From: Lachnoanaerobaculum sp. OBRC5-5
Lineage (GTDB): Bacteria; Bacillota; Clostridia; Lachnospirales; Lachnospiraceae
Assembly: GCF_000296385.1 (NCBI RefSeq)
Contig: NZ_JH815185.1
Location: forward strand, 2,422,021-2,486,020
DNA: 64,000 nucleotides
Direction: 5' to 3'
In this document: one piece after another, positions 37,032 through 44,825 of the stretch
Layout of the letters: every line of letters starts with the position of its first letter
Numbering within the stretch: the stretch's first letter is position 1
Notes under the pieces: model-generated
What the model was told of the DNA's origin: nothing
Database searches by the model: none
Seen by the model: only the letters and a program-made list of their open reading frames with translations
Made by a program: the position numbers and the translations under genes

Positions 37032-38831
37032 ATGGTAGTTCAGAAAGAGAGAGGTAGAAGTTATTCTTATCCGCTTGGTATGACTGTGACGCCCTCTTGT
37101 TTTTTTATAAAGGTTATAAGAAAATGTGAACACCTTTATTTAAACCTTTATGAAAGAAATGAAGAAGCGCCTGTAGAAAGAATAGAGTTTCCAAAAGAAT
37201 CAAGAATAGGAGATGTGTGGTTTTTACAGGTAAATACACGCCTTAAGAAAACTTTTGAGTATGCTTTTGAAGATGAAAAAGGACTTTTTCCGGATGAATA
37301 CGGTAAATGCTTTTCGGGTAGAGACAGTTTCGGTAAAACTAGTCTTATAGATAACCCGAGAAGAAGCCCTGTGTATATAAGTGAATTTGACTGGGGTAAT
37401 GATTTTGAAAACAACTTGGACAATAAAACTTTGGATGAAGCATTTATTTACAGGCTTCATATAAGAGGTTTTACAAAATCAAACAGCTCAAAGGTTGTGG
37501 ACAAGGGTACATTTAAAGGACTTATAAGTAAGGTAGACTATTTAAAAGACATTGGCGTGGATTTTGCTGATATAATGCCTGCTACAGAATTTGATGAATT
37601 TATAAGAGTCGGAGGAAGTTGGATTTCCCTTTTTGATAAGGAGAAGAAAGAAAAGCAGGAAAAAATCAGAATAAACTATTGGGGATATGCAGACAGTTTA
37701 AACTTTGCACCTAAGGCAAGTTATTCTACGAGAAAAAACAGAAATCCTGTAAATGAATATAAGAGTATGGTAAAGGCCCTGCATGAAGCAGGTATCGGAG
37801 TCATACAGGAGTTTTTCTTTGCCAAGAAAAATATCAGCTATATAATTGATGTATTAAGATACTGGAAAATTGAATACCATATAGACGGTTTTCATCTCAC
37901 AGGAGTTGATTACTGTGATGATATTGTAAAAGATCCTTATCTTCTTGACAGCAAATTCATATTTACAAATAAGATATATGAAAACAAGGGCAAAAACATC
38001 ATCTCTATGGATTATGATTATATGAACAATATGAGAAAATATCTGAAAAGTGATGAGGGAATGGTTCCTTTCGTTGCAAATGTGATTGCGGATAAGAGCA
38101 ATTATTTAAACTTTATTTCGGATATCAACGGATTTGCACTTGCCGATATATACAGATATGATTATAAGCATAATGAAGACAATGGTGAAGACAATGCTGA
38201 CGGATCAAATATGAACTTTTCCTGGAACTGCGGATTTGAGGGTGATACAAAAAAGATGCAGGTACTTAACCTAAGAAAGAGGATGTATTTGAATGCTGTT
38301 TTACTTTTAATGATATCTAAAGGAACTCCATGTATATGCAGCGGAGATGAGATATTACAGTCAAAGAACGGAAATAATAATACATATTGTCAGGACAATG
38401 AGATAAGCTATTTCAATTGGAAGCTTGTAAACAAGAATAAGGACTTTCTTGACTTTGTAAGGGCTATGCTTGAATTCAGAAGAGAGTATATTTCGGGCGT
38501 GGAAAAGTCTAAAACCTCTGTCCACGGTATGCAGGTGTGGAAGCCGGATTTTGAATACTATAACAGGCAGATGGGAATACTTATAGAAGGAAAACAGGAT
38601 ATATATATTATCTTAAATATGCATTGGGACAGACATGAGTTTTCGCTTCCTACCATAAAGAGAGGAAGCTCATGGAAAGTATTGGTAAATACGGATGATA
38701 TAAATACCCCGTTTAAGAAAGATGTTGTTAAGACAGAAGACCAAAGAAAGATATCTGTTGAAGGCAGAAGTTGTATGGTACTTATTGCCGGGGAAGATAA
38801 AAAGGCGACTGTCGGAAAGAAGAAGATATGA
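37032..38831 (+). CDS. GH13 (isoamylase/GlgX-like) protein lacking catalytic residues
   Basis: The 599-residue product has an N-terminal CBM48-like region (about 15-110) and a GH13_11-type barrel: YRLHIRGFT, later DIMPATEFDEF, NYWGYADSLNFAPKASY, and NEDNGEDNADGSNMNFSWNCG, all close to glycogen-debranching enzymes. The four catalytic regions are degraded. Region I VxxxNH is GVIQEFFFAKK (residues 256-266). The nucleophile motif GFRFD is GFHLT (286-290). The HD of region IV is IN (365-366). No acid/base Glu is recognisable in region III. It is probably a sugar-binding or regulatory pseudoenzyme. AGGAGG precedes the ATG, and its last 4 bases overlap the next gene. Confidence 0.8.
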   Translation: MVVQKERGRSYSYPLGMTVTPSCFFIKVIRKCEHLYLNLYERNEEAPVERIEFPKESRIGDVWFLQVNTRLKKTFEYAFEDEKGLFPDEYGKCFSGRDSFGKTSLIDNPRRSPVYISEFDWGNDFENNLDNKTLDEAFIYRLHIRGFTKSNSSKVVDKGTFKGLISKVDYLKDIGVDFADIMPATEFDEFIRVGGSWISLFDKEKKEKQEKIRINYWGYADSLNFAPKASYSTRKNRNPVNEYKSMVKALHEAGIGVIQEFFFAKKNISYIIDVLRYWKIEYHIDGFHLTGVDYCDDIVKDPYLLDSKFIFTNKIYENKGKNIISMDYDYMNNMRKYLKSDEGMVPFVANVIADKSNYLNFISDINGFALADIYRYDYKHNEDNGEDNADGSNMNFSWNCGFEGDTKKMQVLNLRKRMYLNAVLLLMISKGTPCICSGDEILQSKNGNNNTYCQDNEISYFNWKLVNKNKDFLDFVRAMLEFRREYISGVEKSKTSVHGMQVWKPDFEYYNRQMGILIEGKQDIYIILNMHWDRHEFSLPTIKRGSSWKVLVNTDDINTPFKKDVVKTEDQRKISVEGRSCMVLIAGEDKKATVGKKKI

Positions 38832-39520
38832 ATTTAATTATTATAGCGGCGGTTGCGGTAGCGATAGTGGCGGTTCTTCTAATGATGAATAGATCAAGGC
38901 CTAAGAGTTCCGAGGATGATATGGCTGAATACTCAAAGTCTAAAGAGGATAAAAAAGAGTTTTCAAAGCCAAGCCTTAAAAAGGGATTTCAGGAAGAGGC
39001 AAGTGTAAAATGCATGGTTGCAAATGCCACATGTTCCCGTTTAAAATATATGGATTTTAAAGGCGATATTTATGATGTGAAGTATGACGGTAAAAATGTG
39101 GACATCGAAAGAGAAACCGAAAAAGATGATACATTAAAGGATTATAAGATAGAAAAAGCCTATATGCAGGGAGGTTTTTCTCTTATAGAGGGCAATGAAA
39201 CAGCCGAGAGAATAAATAACTTCAATCAAAATATGAAGCATATAAGAATTTTTGATAAAGACGACAATGAGTATAAGTCTATAACCTTTAAACAGGGTAT
39301 AAATGATTTTGTCGATATAAAAACTCTTGATGAGCTGTGCGATTTTTTAAAAAAAGAGCTTCCACAGGGCGGTATCGTTTTAGATAAACTTGTAAAAATA
39401 GGATTTGGAAAGAGAAACCTATGGACGACTTTTTGCTATGATTACGGAGACGGCAGAAGTAAGGTTATAAAAAAAGATGATACCCTGAAGTTTGAAGATT
39501 TGTTTGAAAGATGGGAATAA
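38828..39520 (+). CDS. Membrane-anchored protein of unknown function
   Basis: A 230-residue protein with an N-terminal membrane anchor (LIIIAAVAVAIVAVLLMM), then a charged low-complexity linker to about residue 55, then a cytoplasmic or exterior domain with mixed alpha/beta pattern (KCMVANATCSRLKYMDFKGD). No family recognised. The ATG overlaps the stop of the GH13-like gene (ATGA), so the two are co-translated and may act together, perhaps placing the pseudoenzyme at the membrane. This is inference from coupling only. Confidence 0.6.
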   Translation: MNLIIIAAVAVAIVAVLLMMNRSRPKSSEDDMAEYSKSKEDKKEFSKPSLKKGFQEEASVKCMVANATCSRLKYMDFKGDIYDVKYDGKNVDIERETEKDDTLKDYKIEKAYMQGGFSLIEGNETAERINNFNQNMKHIRIFDKDDNEYKSITFKQGINDFVDIKTLDELCDFLKKELPQGGIVLDKLVKIGFGKRNLWTTFCYDYGDGRSKVIKKDDTLKFEDLFERWE

Positions 39521-39532
39521 AATTTTTTAGAA

Positions 39533-39559
39533 GATAGGGCCTGTTTAATAGGCTCTATT
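39533..39559 (+). terminator. Terminator-like hairpin after the 38828 gene
   Basis: ATAGGGCCT pairs imperfectly with AGGCTCTAT around a short loop, followed by a T-rich stretch (TTATTTG). It is a moderate terminator. Confidence 0.55.
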
Positions 39560-39595
39560 TATTTGAAAATTTTAAATAAAAAGTTCATTTTTCTA

Positions 39596-39624
39596 TTGAC
39601 AAATGTATTTAAGTGCAGTATCCT
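39596..39624 (+). promoter_or_regulatory. Promoter of tRNA-Gln
   Basis: A perfect TTGACA (39596-39601), a 17-base spacer and TATCCT (39619-39624) precede the tRNA by 14 bases. Confidence 0.75.
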
Positions 39625-39638
39625 ATTAAAGTCAGTTT

Positions 39639-39710
39639 TGGGTTATCGCCAAATGGTAAGGCACTGGACTCTGACTCCAGCATTTCTAGGTTCGAATCCT
39701 AGTAGCCCAG
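39639..39710 (+). tRNA. tRNA-Gln (anticodon CTG)
   Basis: A cloverleaf can be drawn. The acceptor stem TGGGTTA pairs with TAGCCCA; the D-arm is GCC/GGC; the anticodon stem CTGGA/TCCAG encloses loop CTCTGAC, giving anticodon CTG for codon CAG; the T-arm CTAGG/CCTAG encloses TTCGAAT. The discriminator base is G and CCA is not encoded. Its own promoter and terminator flank it. Confidence 0.95.
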
Positions 39711-39717
39711 CTTTTAC

Positions 39718-39755
39718 AACTCCCATTCAAACAATGATGTTTGTGGGAGTTTTTT
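39718..39755 (+). terminator. Terminator of tRNA-Gln
   Basis: AACTCCCA with AAACA pairs with TGTTT and TGGGAGTT around a short loop, followed by TTTTTT. Confidence 0.85.
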
Positions 39756-39779
39756 AGTATATATAGACGAGGATTTTTT

Positions 39780-40427
39780 ATGAAGAAGGTAGCACTTGCA
39801 GGGACTGAAAACTTGACAAATTATATCGATGCTTTAAAAGAAAATGATATAGAAGTTATCGCAACTCTTGATGTGGATGAAGCCATAAAATGTGACGGTC
39901 TGCTTCTTCCCGGTGGTGGAGATATAGATCCTGTTTACTATGGTGAAGAAATGAACGGTTCGGATGAGCCTGACAGAGAGCTTGATAAAGCACAAAGAGA
40001 TATTTTAGATGCATTTGTAAAGGCAAAAAAGCCCATCTTAGGCATTTGCAGAGGTATGCAGCTTATAAATATATACTTTGGAGGAAGTTTACATCAGGAT
40101 CTTGCAACAAGAGATATTCATACAAGAAAAAATGATAATGACAGCATACACAGTGTAAAAAGTGTAGAAGAAGGAAATTTGTTTGAAAAATTTTACGGTA
40201 AAACTTTCAATATAAACTCCGCACATCACCAAGGCGCAAAAAAACTCGGGAAAGGACTGAAGGCGGTTTTACGCTCCGAGGACGGAGTATGTGAAGCCGT
40301 TATACATGAAGAATTACCGATTATAGCTACACAGTTTCATCCTGAGAGAATGTCTTATAAACAAAGAAGAGATGATGCGGTAGTAGGTGAGGAAATTTTT
40401 GAGTATTTCAAATCTCTTTTAAAATAA
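39780..40427 (+). CDS. Class-I glutamine amidotransferase-like hydrolase (gamma-Glu-GABA hydrolase, peptidase C26 family)
   Basis: A 215-residue protein from the ATG at 39780, preceded by GAGGAT. Motifs: GLLLPGGGDIDPVYYGE near residue 40, the nucleophile Cys in ILGICRGMQLIN near residue 88, and the His/Glu pair TQFHPERM near residue 185. This is the PuuD-like C26 layout, which hydrolyses gamma-glutamyl bonds of gamma-Glu-GABA or related amides. No other putrescine-degradation genes are near, so the physiological substrate is open. The frame extends 13 codons upstream, but that part overlaps the tRNA terminator. Confidence 0.87.
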   Translation: MKKVALAGTENLTNYIDALKENDIEVIATLDVDEAIKCDGLLLPGGGDIDPVYYGEEMNGSDEPDRELDKAQRDILDAFVKAKKPILGICRGMQLINIYFGGSLHQDLATRDIHTRKNDNDSIHSVKSVEEGNLFEKFYGKTFNINSAHHQGAKKLGKGLKAVLRSEDGVCEAVIHEELPIIATQFHPERMSYKQRRDDAVVGEEIFEYFKSLLK

Positions 40428-40451
40428 GAGACAGTGAGGTAAGGTAGTCAA

Positions 40452-41162
40452 ATGTATTCATTTAATGAAAGAATCAGATACAGTGAGTTGGGGGAGAATG
40501 GAGAGCTGTCTTTGGTAGGACTTTTGAATTTATTTCAGGACTGTTCAACATTTCAATCTGAGGACATGGGACTTGGAATAAAATATTTACAAGGGAAAAA
40601 GGAAGCCTGGTGGGTGAATTCCTGGCAGATAGATATAAGCAGATTGCCGGGACTTGCACAGAAAGTGGAAGTAGGCACATTTGCCTACAACTTTAAAAGC
40701 TTTTACGGCTATAGAAATTTCTTTTTAAAAGATGAAAACGGTGAGTTTTTGGTAAAAGCGGATTCCATATGGTTTCATTATGATTTGGACAATAAAAGAC
40801 CTACCAAACCTACAGATGAAGCTTTAAAAAAGTATTTGGCAGGAAATGAGAAACGCCTCGATATGACTGAGATTGTCAGAAAATTTGATATACCGACAGA
40901 GTACGAACTCGGCAAGGAAATTGTGGTAAGCAAGAATGATTTGGATACAAATCATCATATGAATAATGCGGTATATGTAAGTAAAGCAAAAAATATTATT
41001 GAAGAAGATTTCAAAGTAAAAAAAATAAGTGTACAATACAAGAAGGCGGCCGTATTGAATGATGTGATTTTACCTAGAATTACAAAGAATGAAAATTCAT
41101 ATATTGTAAATCTGGCAGATCCAAAGGGAGATACATATGCTATCGCCAGATTTGAATATTAA
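40452..41162 (+). CDS. Acyl-ACP thioesterase
   Basis: A 236-residue double hot-dog protein that would release free fatty acids from acyl-ACP. The N-terminal half shows RIRYSELGENGELSLVGLLN and WWVNSWQIDI; the C-terminal half has DLDTNHHMNNAVYVSKAKNI near residue 163, with the Asn/His pair expected for the FatA/FatB-like bacterial family, and a NYV-like YVS. Such enzymes are common in anaerobic Firmicutes. It stands alone between C26 and cvfB, with short gaps suggesting co-transcription. Confidence 0.87.
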   Translation: MYSFNERIRYSELGENGELSLVGLLNLFQDCSTFQSEDMGLGIKYLQGKKEAWWVNSWQIDISRLPGLAQKVEVGTFAYNFKSFYGYRNFFLKDENGEFLVKADSIWFHYDLDNKRPTKPTDEALKKYLAGNEKRLDMTEIVRKFDIPTEYELGKEIVVSKNDLDTNHHMNNAVYVSKAKNIIEEDFKVKKISVQYKKAAVLNDVILPRITKNENSYIVNLADPKGDTYAIARFEY

Positions 41163-41171
41163 GGGGGATTT

Positions 41172-41993
41172 ATGGAATTAGGAAAAATACAGAGCCTGAA
41201 AGTTGACAGAAAGAAAGATTTCGGTGTATATCTTACAGACGGGAACGGTGAAGAAGTACTTTTGCCTATGAAGGAAGTACCGGAAGGCTGTGAAGTGGGA
41301 AGTGAGATAGAAGTATTTGTATATCGTGACAGTAAAGACAGACTTATTGCGACTACAAGAAGACCTAAAATTTTGGTTGGAGAAGTCGGAAGACTACTTG
41401 TAAAATCTACAACAGGAATAGGAGCGTTTCTTGATATAGGACTTGAAAGAGATGTGCTTTTACCTTTTAAGGAGACTGTGAATAAGGTAAAAGAGGGTGA
41501 TGAGATACTTGTATATCTTTATGTAGATAAGAGTAACAGACTTGCGGCCAGTGCAAAGGTCTATTCACATCTTTCACCGAACAGTCCGTATAAAAAGGAC
41601 GATGAAGTTGTCGGAACGGTATTTGAAATCAAAAAGATGGGTATATTTGTAGCGGTAGACGACAAGTACAACGGCATGATACCGCCAAATGAGAGTTTTG
41701 AGGACATCAAAATCGGTGACAGACTTGATATGAGAGTTATAAGAGTAAGAGAAGACGGAAAGCTTGACTTGAGTCCGAGAAAAAAGGCTTACAGACAGCT
41801 GCTTACCGATGCGGATATTCTTTACAATATAATTGAGAGTAGAGGCGGAAGCTTAGGTTTTGATGAGAGCGTTTCTCCCGATAGAATAAAGGCGGAGCTT
41901 AAGCTTAGTAAGAATGCTTTCAAAAGAGCGGTAGGACATCTTTTAAAAGAAGGCAAAATAGAAATAGCGGACGGAGACATCAAATGTCTTTAA
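41172..41993 (+). CDS. cvfB: CvfB-like S1-domain RNA-binding protein
   Basis: A 273-residue protein with three S1-like OB domains (about residues 1-60, 65-130, 140-205) and a C-terminal winged helix (about 210-270, LLTDADILYNIIESRGG then LKLSKNAFKRAVGHLLKEG). This is the architecture of Staphylococcus CvfB and YitL, which bind RNA and affect virulence and gene expression. GGGGG precedes the ATG. Its stop lies inside the next gene's start region (10-base overlap). Confidence 0.9.
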   Translation: MELGKIQSLKVDRKKDFGVYLTDGNGEEVLLPMKEVPEGCEVGSEIEVFVYRDSKDRLIATTRRPKILVGEVGRLLVKSTTGIGAFLDIGLERDVLLPFKETVNKVKEGDEILVYLYVDKSNRLAASAKVYSHLSPNSPYKKDDEVVGTVFEIKKMGIFVAVDDKYNGMIPPNESFEDIKIGDRLDMRVIRVREDGKLDLSPRKKAYRQLLTDADILYNIIESRGGSLGFDESVSPDRIKAELKLSKNAFKRAVGHLLKEGKIEIADGDIKCL

Positions 41994-42997
41994 TTGATGA
42001 TGTAATAAACAAAGCAAAAGAATATGTCGGTGTTACTGAAGATCCGCCGGAAAGCAATAATGTAGTATTTAACACAGATTATTACGGGCAGGAAGTATAT
42101 GACGGCAGTGTGGCAACATATCCATGGTGTGTGACTTTTCTTTGGGATATTTTCAGGATGGCCGGAGTGGAACATGTTTTTTGTGACGGAATGAAGACAG
42201 CCTCCACGGAAAGCGTATACAGTTATTACAAAAATAAAAATATGCTTTTTGATAAGGGACAAAGAGGAGATATCATTCTTATTCTGACTGCAGAGGCATC
42301 AAAATCAAGAAGAGTAAATCATGCGGGAATTGTAATTTCGGCAAACAGAGACGGTACATATGAAACAATAGAGGGCAATACCGGCAGCGGAAATATCGCA
42401 AACGGCGGTATGGTAATGACAAGAAAGAGAAGCTTTGAAGGGAAAGGCTATACAATAGTGGGGTTTGCAAGGCCCGGCTATGAAAAAAAGTCAGTTAAAC
42501 AAAGCTCTACCGATACAGGAGTTAATGAAATTCCCATAAGTGCAAGACTTACAGTTACAGGAAGCGGTGTAAGAGTCAGAAACGCACCGAATACCTCATC
42601 TTCCATAGTAAAAAACTTAAGTGAAGGGGAAAAGCTGAAGGCTGTAGGCAGAATTGCAAGCAGATATAATCCATGGTTTCATATATCCGAAGGCTATATA
42701 AGCGGAAACTTTGTAAGGGGCTGGATAAAGGATTACAATGATAATAACAGATGGTGGTATGTGGACAAGGACTACAAATATGCCAAAGCGGAGTGGAAAA
42801 CTATTGAAGGAAAGGATTACTGCTTCGGTAAGGACTACTATCTGTTTGTAAAATGCTATATCAAGTCGGCTATAAACGGTACTTATTATTGGGTGGATGA
42901 TGACGGTGTTTATCAAAAGCGATATGATACCGAAAGCCCAAGTAGAAAATACAGAATAGTGGAAAATTATAAGAATGAGAATGCTTATAAGGTATAA
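41984..42997 (+). CDS. CHAP-domain cell-wall amidase/endopeptidase with SH3 domain
   Basis: A 337-residue protein. The N-terminal CHAP/NlpC-type domain (about 1-165) carries a catalytic Cys in YPWCVTFLWD near residue 48 and a His in VNHAGIVISAN near residue 106. A linker follows, then a bacterial SH3 domain (about 185-250; RLTVTGSGVRVRNAPNTSSS), then a C-terminal region rich in Trp/Tyr (about 255-310). No signal peptide is seen, as in phage endolysins and autolysins released by lysis. It overlaps cvfB by 10 bases, so it is part of a cellular unit, not an obvious prophage. Confidence 0.8.
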   Translation: MSLIDDVINKAKEYVGVTEDPPESNNVVFNTDYYGQEVYDGSVATYPWCVTFLWDIFRMAGVEHVFCDGMKTASTESVYSYYKNKNMLFDKGQRGDIILILTAEASKSRRVNHAGIVISANRDGTYETIEGNTGSGNIANGGMVMTRKRSFEGKGYTIVGFARPGYEKKSVKQSSTDTGVNEIPISARLTVTGSGVRVRNAPNTSSSIVKNLSEGEKLKAVGRIASRYNPWFHISEGYISGNFVRGWIKDYNDNNRWWYVDKDYKYAKAEWKTIEGKDYCFGKDYYLFVKCYIKSAINGTYYWVDDDGVYQKRYDTESPSRKYRIVENYKNENAYKV

Positions 42998-43032
42998 AAA
43001 AAGGTCCGGCAGTTTAATGCCGGATCTTTTTT
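42996..43032. terminator. Bidirectional terminator
   Basis: AAAAAAGGTCCGGC pairs with GCCGGATCTTTTTT around an 8-base loop, with T-runs on both strands. It separates the CHAP gene from the convergent 43046 gene. Confidence 0.85.
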
Positions 43033-43045
43033 AGGTAAATATATT

Positions 43046-43282
43046 TTATTCACCCTGATACATGAATTTTATTATTCTTTCAACGTCTTCTTTATCATGT
43101 GCTACAAGATCAAGTTCCTTGATATAGCCGTTTGAAAAGATGTTTGCCATTGAAAGATACTGTGTAAGCTTACTCTTAAGGTTGATTCTGTCACCTTCAG
43201 GGGAAACAAGCTCAACTGTTCCTTTGCATTCATCGATTACTTTGAAAAAAGCATCAACGTCTTTGATATTTTGTACTTTCAC
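43046..43282 (-). CDS. HPr-like small protein
   Basis: A 78-residue protein from the GTG at 43282, which follows a GGAGG site by about 5 bases. The pattern (VQNIKDVDAFFKVIDECKG, then ELVSPEGDRINLKSKLTQYL) resembles the alpha/beta open sandwich of HPr-type proteins in Lachnospiraceae, but the active-site His near residue 15 of true HPr is not present. Kinase-type Ser47 cannot be assigned with confidence. It may be a regulatory or degenerate HPr homologue. It is divergent from trkA across a 184-base gap. Longer frames upstream run inside the trkA region and are not real. Confidence 0.6.
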   Translation of the reverse strand: MKVQNIKDVDAFFKVIDECKGTVELVSPEGDRINLKSKLTQYLSMANIFSNGYIKELDLVAHDKEDVERIIKFMYQGE

Positions 43283-43340
43283 ATAAACCTCCATACAAAT
43301 ATATTTTTCTACAGTATAGCAAAATAGATATGCAGAGTAA

Positions 43341-43388
43341 AGAAGTGAATTTCTTAGATATGGCAGAAGTGAATTTCTTAGATATGGC
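43341..43388. repeat. Perfect 24-bp tandem duplication between HPr-like gene and trkA
   Basis: The unit AGAAGTGAATTTCTTAGATA plus TGGC is present at 43341-43364 and again, identical, at 43365-43388. It contains the palindrome GAAnnnnTTC (within GAAGTGAATTTC). Two copies only, without spacers, so not a CRISPR. It lies in the divergent promoter region and could be a duplicated regulator site or a slippage product. Confidence 0.85.
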
Positions 43389-43420
43389 AAATATAAGTTT
43401 ATTGTGCTACAATAGGCAGA

Positions 43421-43435
43421 TGTTACAAGGTAACA
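43421..43435 (+). promoter_or_regulatory. Short palindrome TGTTAC-AAG-GTAACA, possible operator
   Basis: Six-base perfect arms with a 3-base spacer lie about 10 bases after a TACAAT -10-like element (43408-43413) and 31 bases before the trkA start. The size and position fit an operator overlapping the start of transcription. Confidence 0.4.
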
Positions 43436-43466
43436 TAATATAAGTATTTCAATAATGGAGACGGAA

Positions 43467-44825
43467 ATGCAGATAATAATTGTAGGCTGCGGTAAGGTTG
43501 GTTCGACTATCGCGGAGCAACTTAGTGCAGAAGGACATGATATAACAATAGTTGATACAGATGAAGCGGTTGTAAAGGCTTTGGCGGCCAGACTTGATAT
43601 AATGGGTGTTACAGGAAACGGAGCGACACATAGTATATTGGAGGAAGCCGGAATAGAAGATTCGGATCTATTGATTGCAGTTACAGAATCGGATGAGTTA
43701 AACCTTCTGTGCTGCATGGTAGGAAAAAAGGCCGGAGCGGAACATACCATAGCCAGAGTAAGAAATCCTGAGTACAGTCAGGACATCGGATTTATGAAAA
43801 AAGAACTTGGACTTGCTATGACTATCAATCCTGAGTATGCGGCTTCTACAGAAATGGCAAGACTTTTAAGGTTCCCTTCGGCTATAGAAATAGATACTTT
43901 CGGAAGAGGAAGAGTGGAGCTTTTGGAATATAAGATACCTGAGGGCAATATACTTGTCGGAAAGAGCCTTATAGATGTCGGAAGAAATATAAAGTCGGAT
44001 GTACTTATATGTGCGGTGGAAAGAGAAGAGGAGGTAATTATACCAAATGGTGGCTTTGTACTGCAAAACGGAGATATTGTAAGTATTGTGGCCTCCACAG
44101 AAAATGCAAAAGACTTCTTTAAGAAAGTCGGATGCAACAGTAGCGGTGTAAGAGATACCATGATAGTCGGTGGAGGAACGATCGCCTACTACCTGGCAAA
44201 GCAGCTCTTACCTCTTGGAATAAAAGTAAAGATAATAGAAAAATCCTATGAAAGATGTGAGGAACTTTCCGCAATGCTTCCGAATGCGGTCATCATCCAC
44301 GGCGATGCGGCTGATAAGGATGTATTATTGGAGGAGGGAATAGAGAAATGTTCATCCTTTGTTTCGCTTACCGGAATTGATGAGGAGAATGCATTCCTTT
44401 CACTTTATGCAAAGAGTGTTTCAAATGCCAAAATAGTTACAAAGATAAATCGTATTGCATTTGATGATATTATAGAGAAGTTCGATCTTGGAAGTATGAT
44501 CTATCCTAAGCATATCACGGCGGAATATATTGTAAGATACGTAAGAGGATTACAAAACAGTGTAGGAAGCAATAATGTCGAGGCACTTTATAGGATTATA
44601 CATGGCAAGGTAGAAGCTTTGGAGTTTTATATAAAGGAAGATTCCGGTATGACAGGTGCCACCTTGGAGGCATTGCCTATAAGAGAAGGTGTACTTGTTG
44701 CCGGTATTATCAGAGACGGAAAAGTGATGATACCTAACGGTAAGTCAACATTACAAAGAAATGATTCTGTTATTATAATAACAAGAATTACGGGTATGCA
44801 AAATTTAGAGGATATATTAAAGTAA
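43467..44825 (+). CDS. trkA: Trk potassium uptake regulatory subunit TrkA
   Basis: A 452-residue cytoplasmic NAD-binding gating subunit for TrkH. It has two tandem RCK units: the first Rossmann fold begins QIIIVGCGKVGSTIAEQL and the second at about residue 225 begins DTMIVGGGTIAYYLAKQL, each followed by a TrkA-C domain (HGKVEALEFYIKEDSGM in the second). The ATG at 43467 is chosen over 43455 because GGAGACGG serves as its ribosome site. Its stop overlaps the trkH start (TAATG). Confidence 0.95.
   Translation: MQIIIVGCGKVGSTIAEQLSAEGHDITIVDTDEAVVKALAARLDIMGVTGNGATHSILEEAGIEDSDLLIAVTESDELNLLCCMVGKKAGAEHTIARVRNPEYSQDIGFMKKELGLAMTINPEYAASTEMARLLRFPSAIEIDTFGRGRVELLEYKIPEGNILVGKSLIDVGRNIKSDVLICAVEREEEVIIPNGGFVLQNGDIVSIVASTENAKDFFKKVGCNSSGVRDTMIVGGGTIAYYLAKQLLPLGIKVKIIEKSYERCEELSAMLPNAVIIHGDAADKDVLLEEGIEKCSSFVSLTGIDEENAFLSLYAKSVSNAKIVTKINRIAFDDIIEKFDLGSMIYPKHITAEYIVRYVRGLQNSVGSNNVEALYRIIHGKVEALEFYIKEDSGMTGATLEALPIREGVLVAGIIRDGKVMIPNGKSTLQRNDSVIIITRITGMQNLEDILK

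Noticed and set aside
39563-39757. Small plus-strand frame of 64 codons
   Set aside because: It runs across the tRNA-Gln gene and its promoter and terminator.
41984-42997. Prophage signal from the endolysin-like CHAP gene
   Set aside because: No holin, terminase, capsid, integrase or attachment site is near; flanking genes are housekeeping.
43341-43388. CRISPR array
   Set aside because: There are only two adjacent identical 24-bp units without any spacer.
43283-43750. Upstream extension of the HPr-like minus-strand frame
   Set aside because: It runs through the divergent promoter and opposite trkA; the tandem repeat gives it a repetitive, non-protein look.
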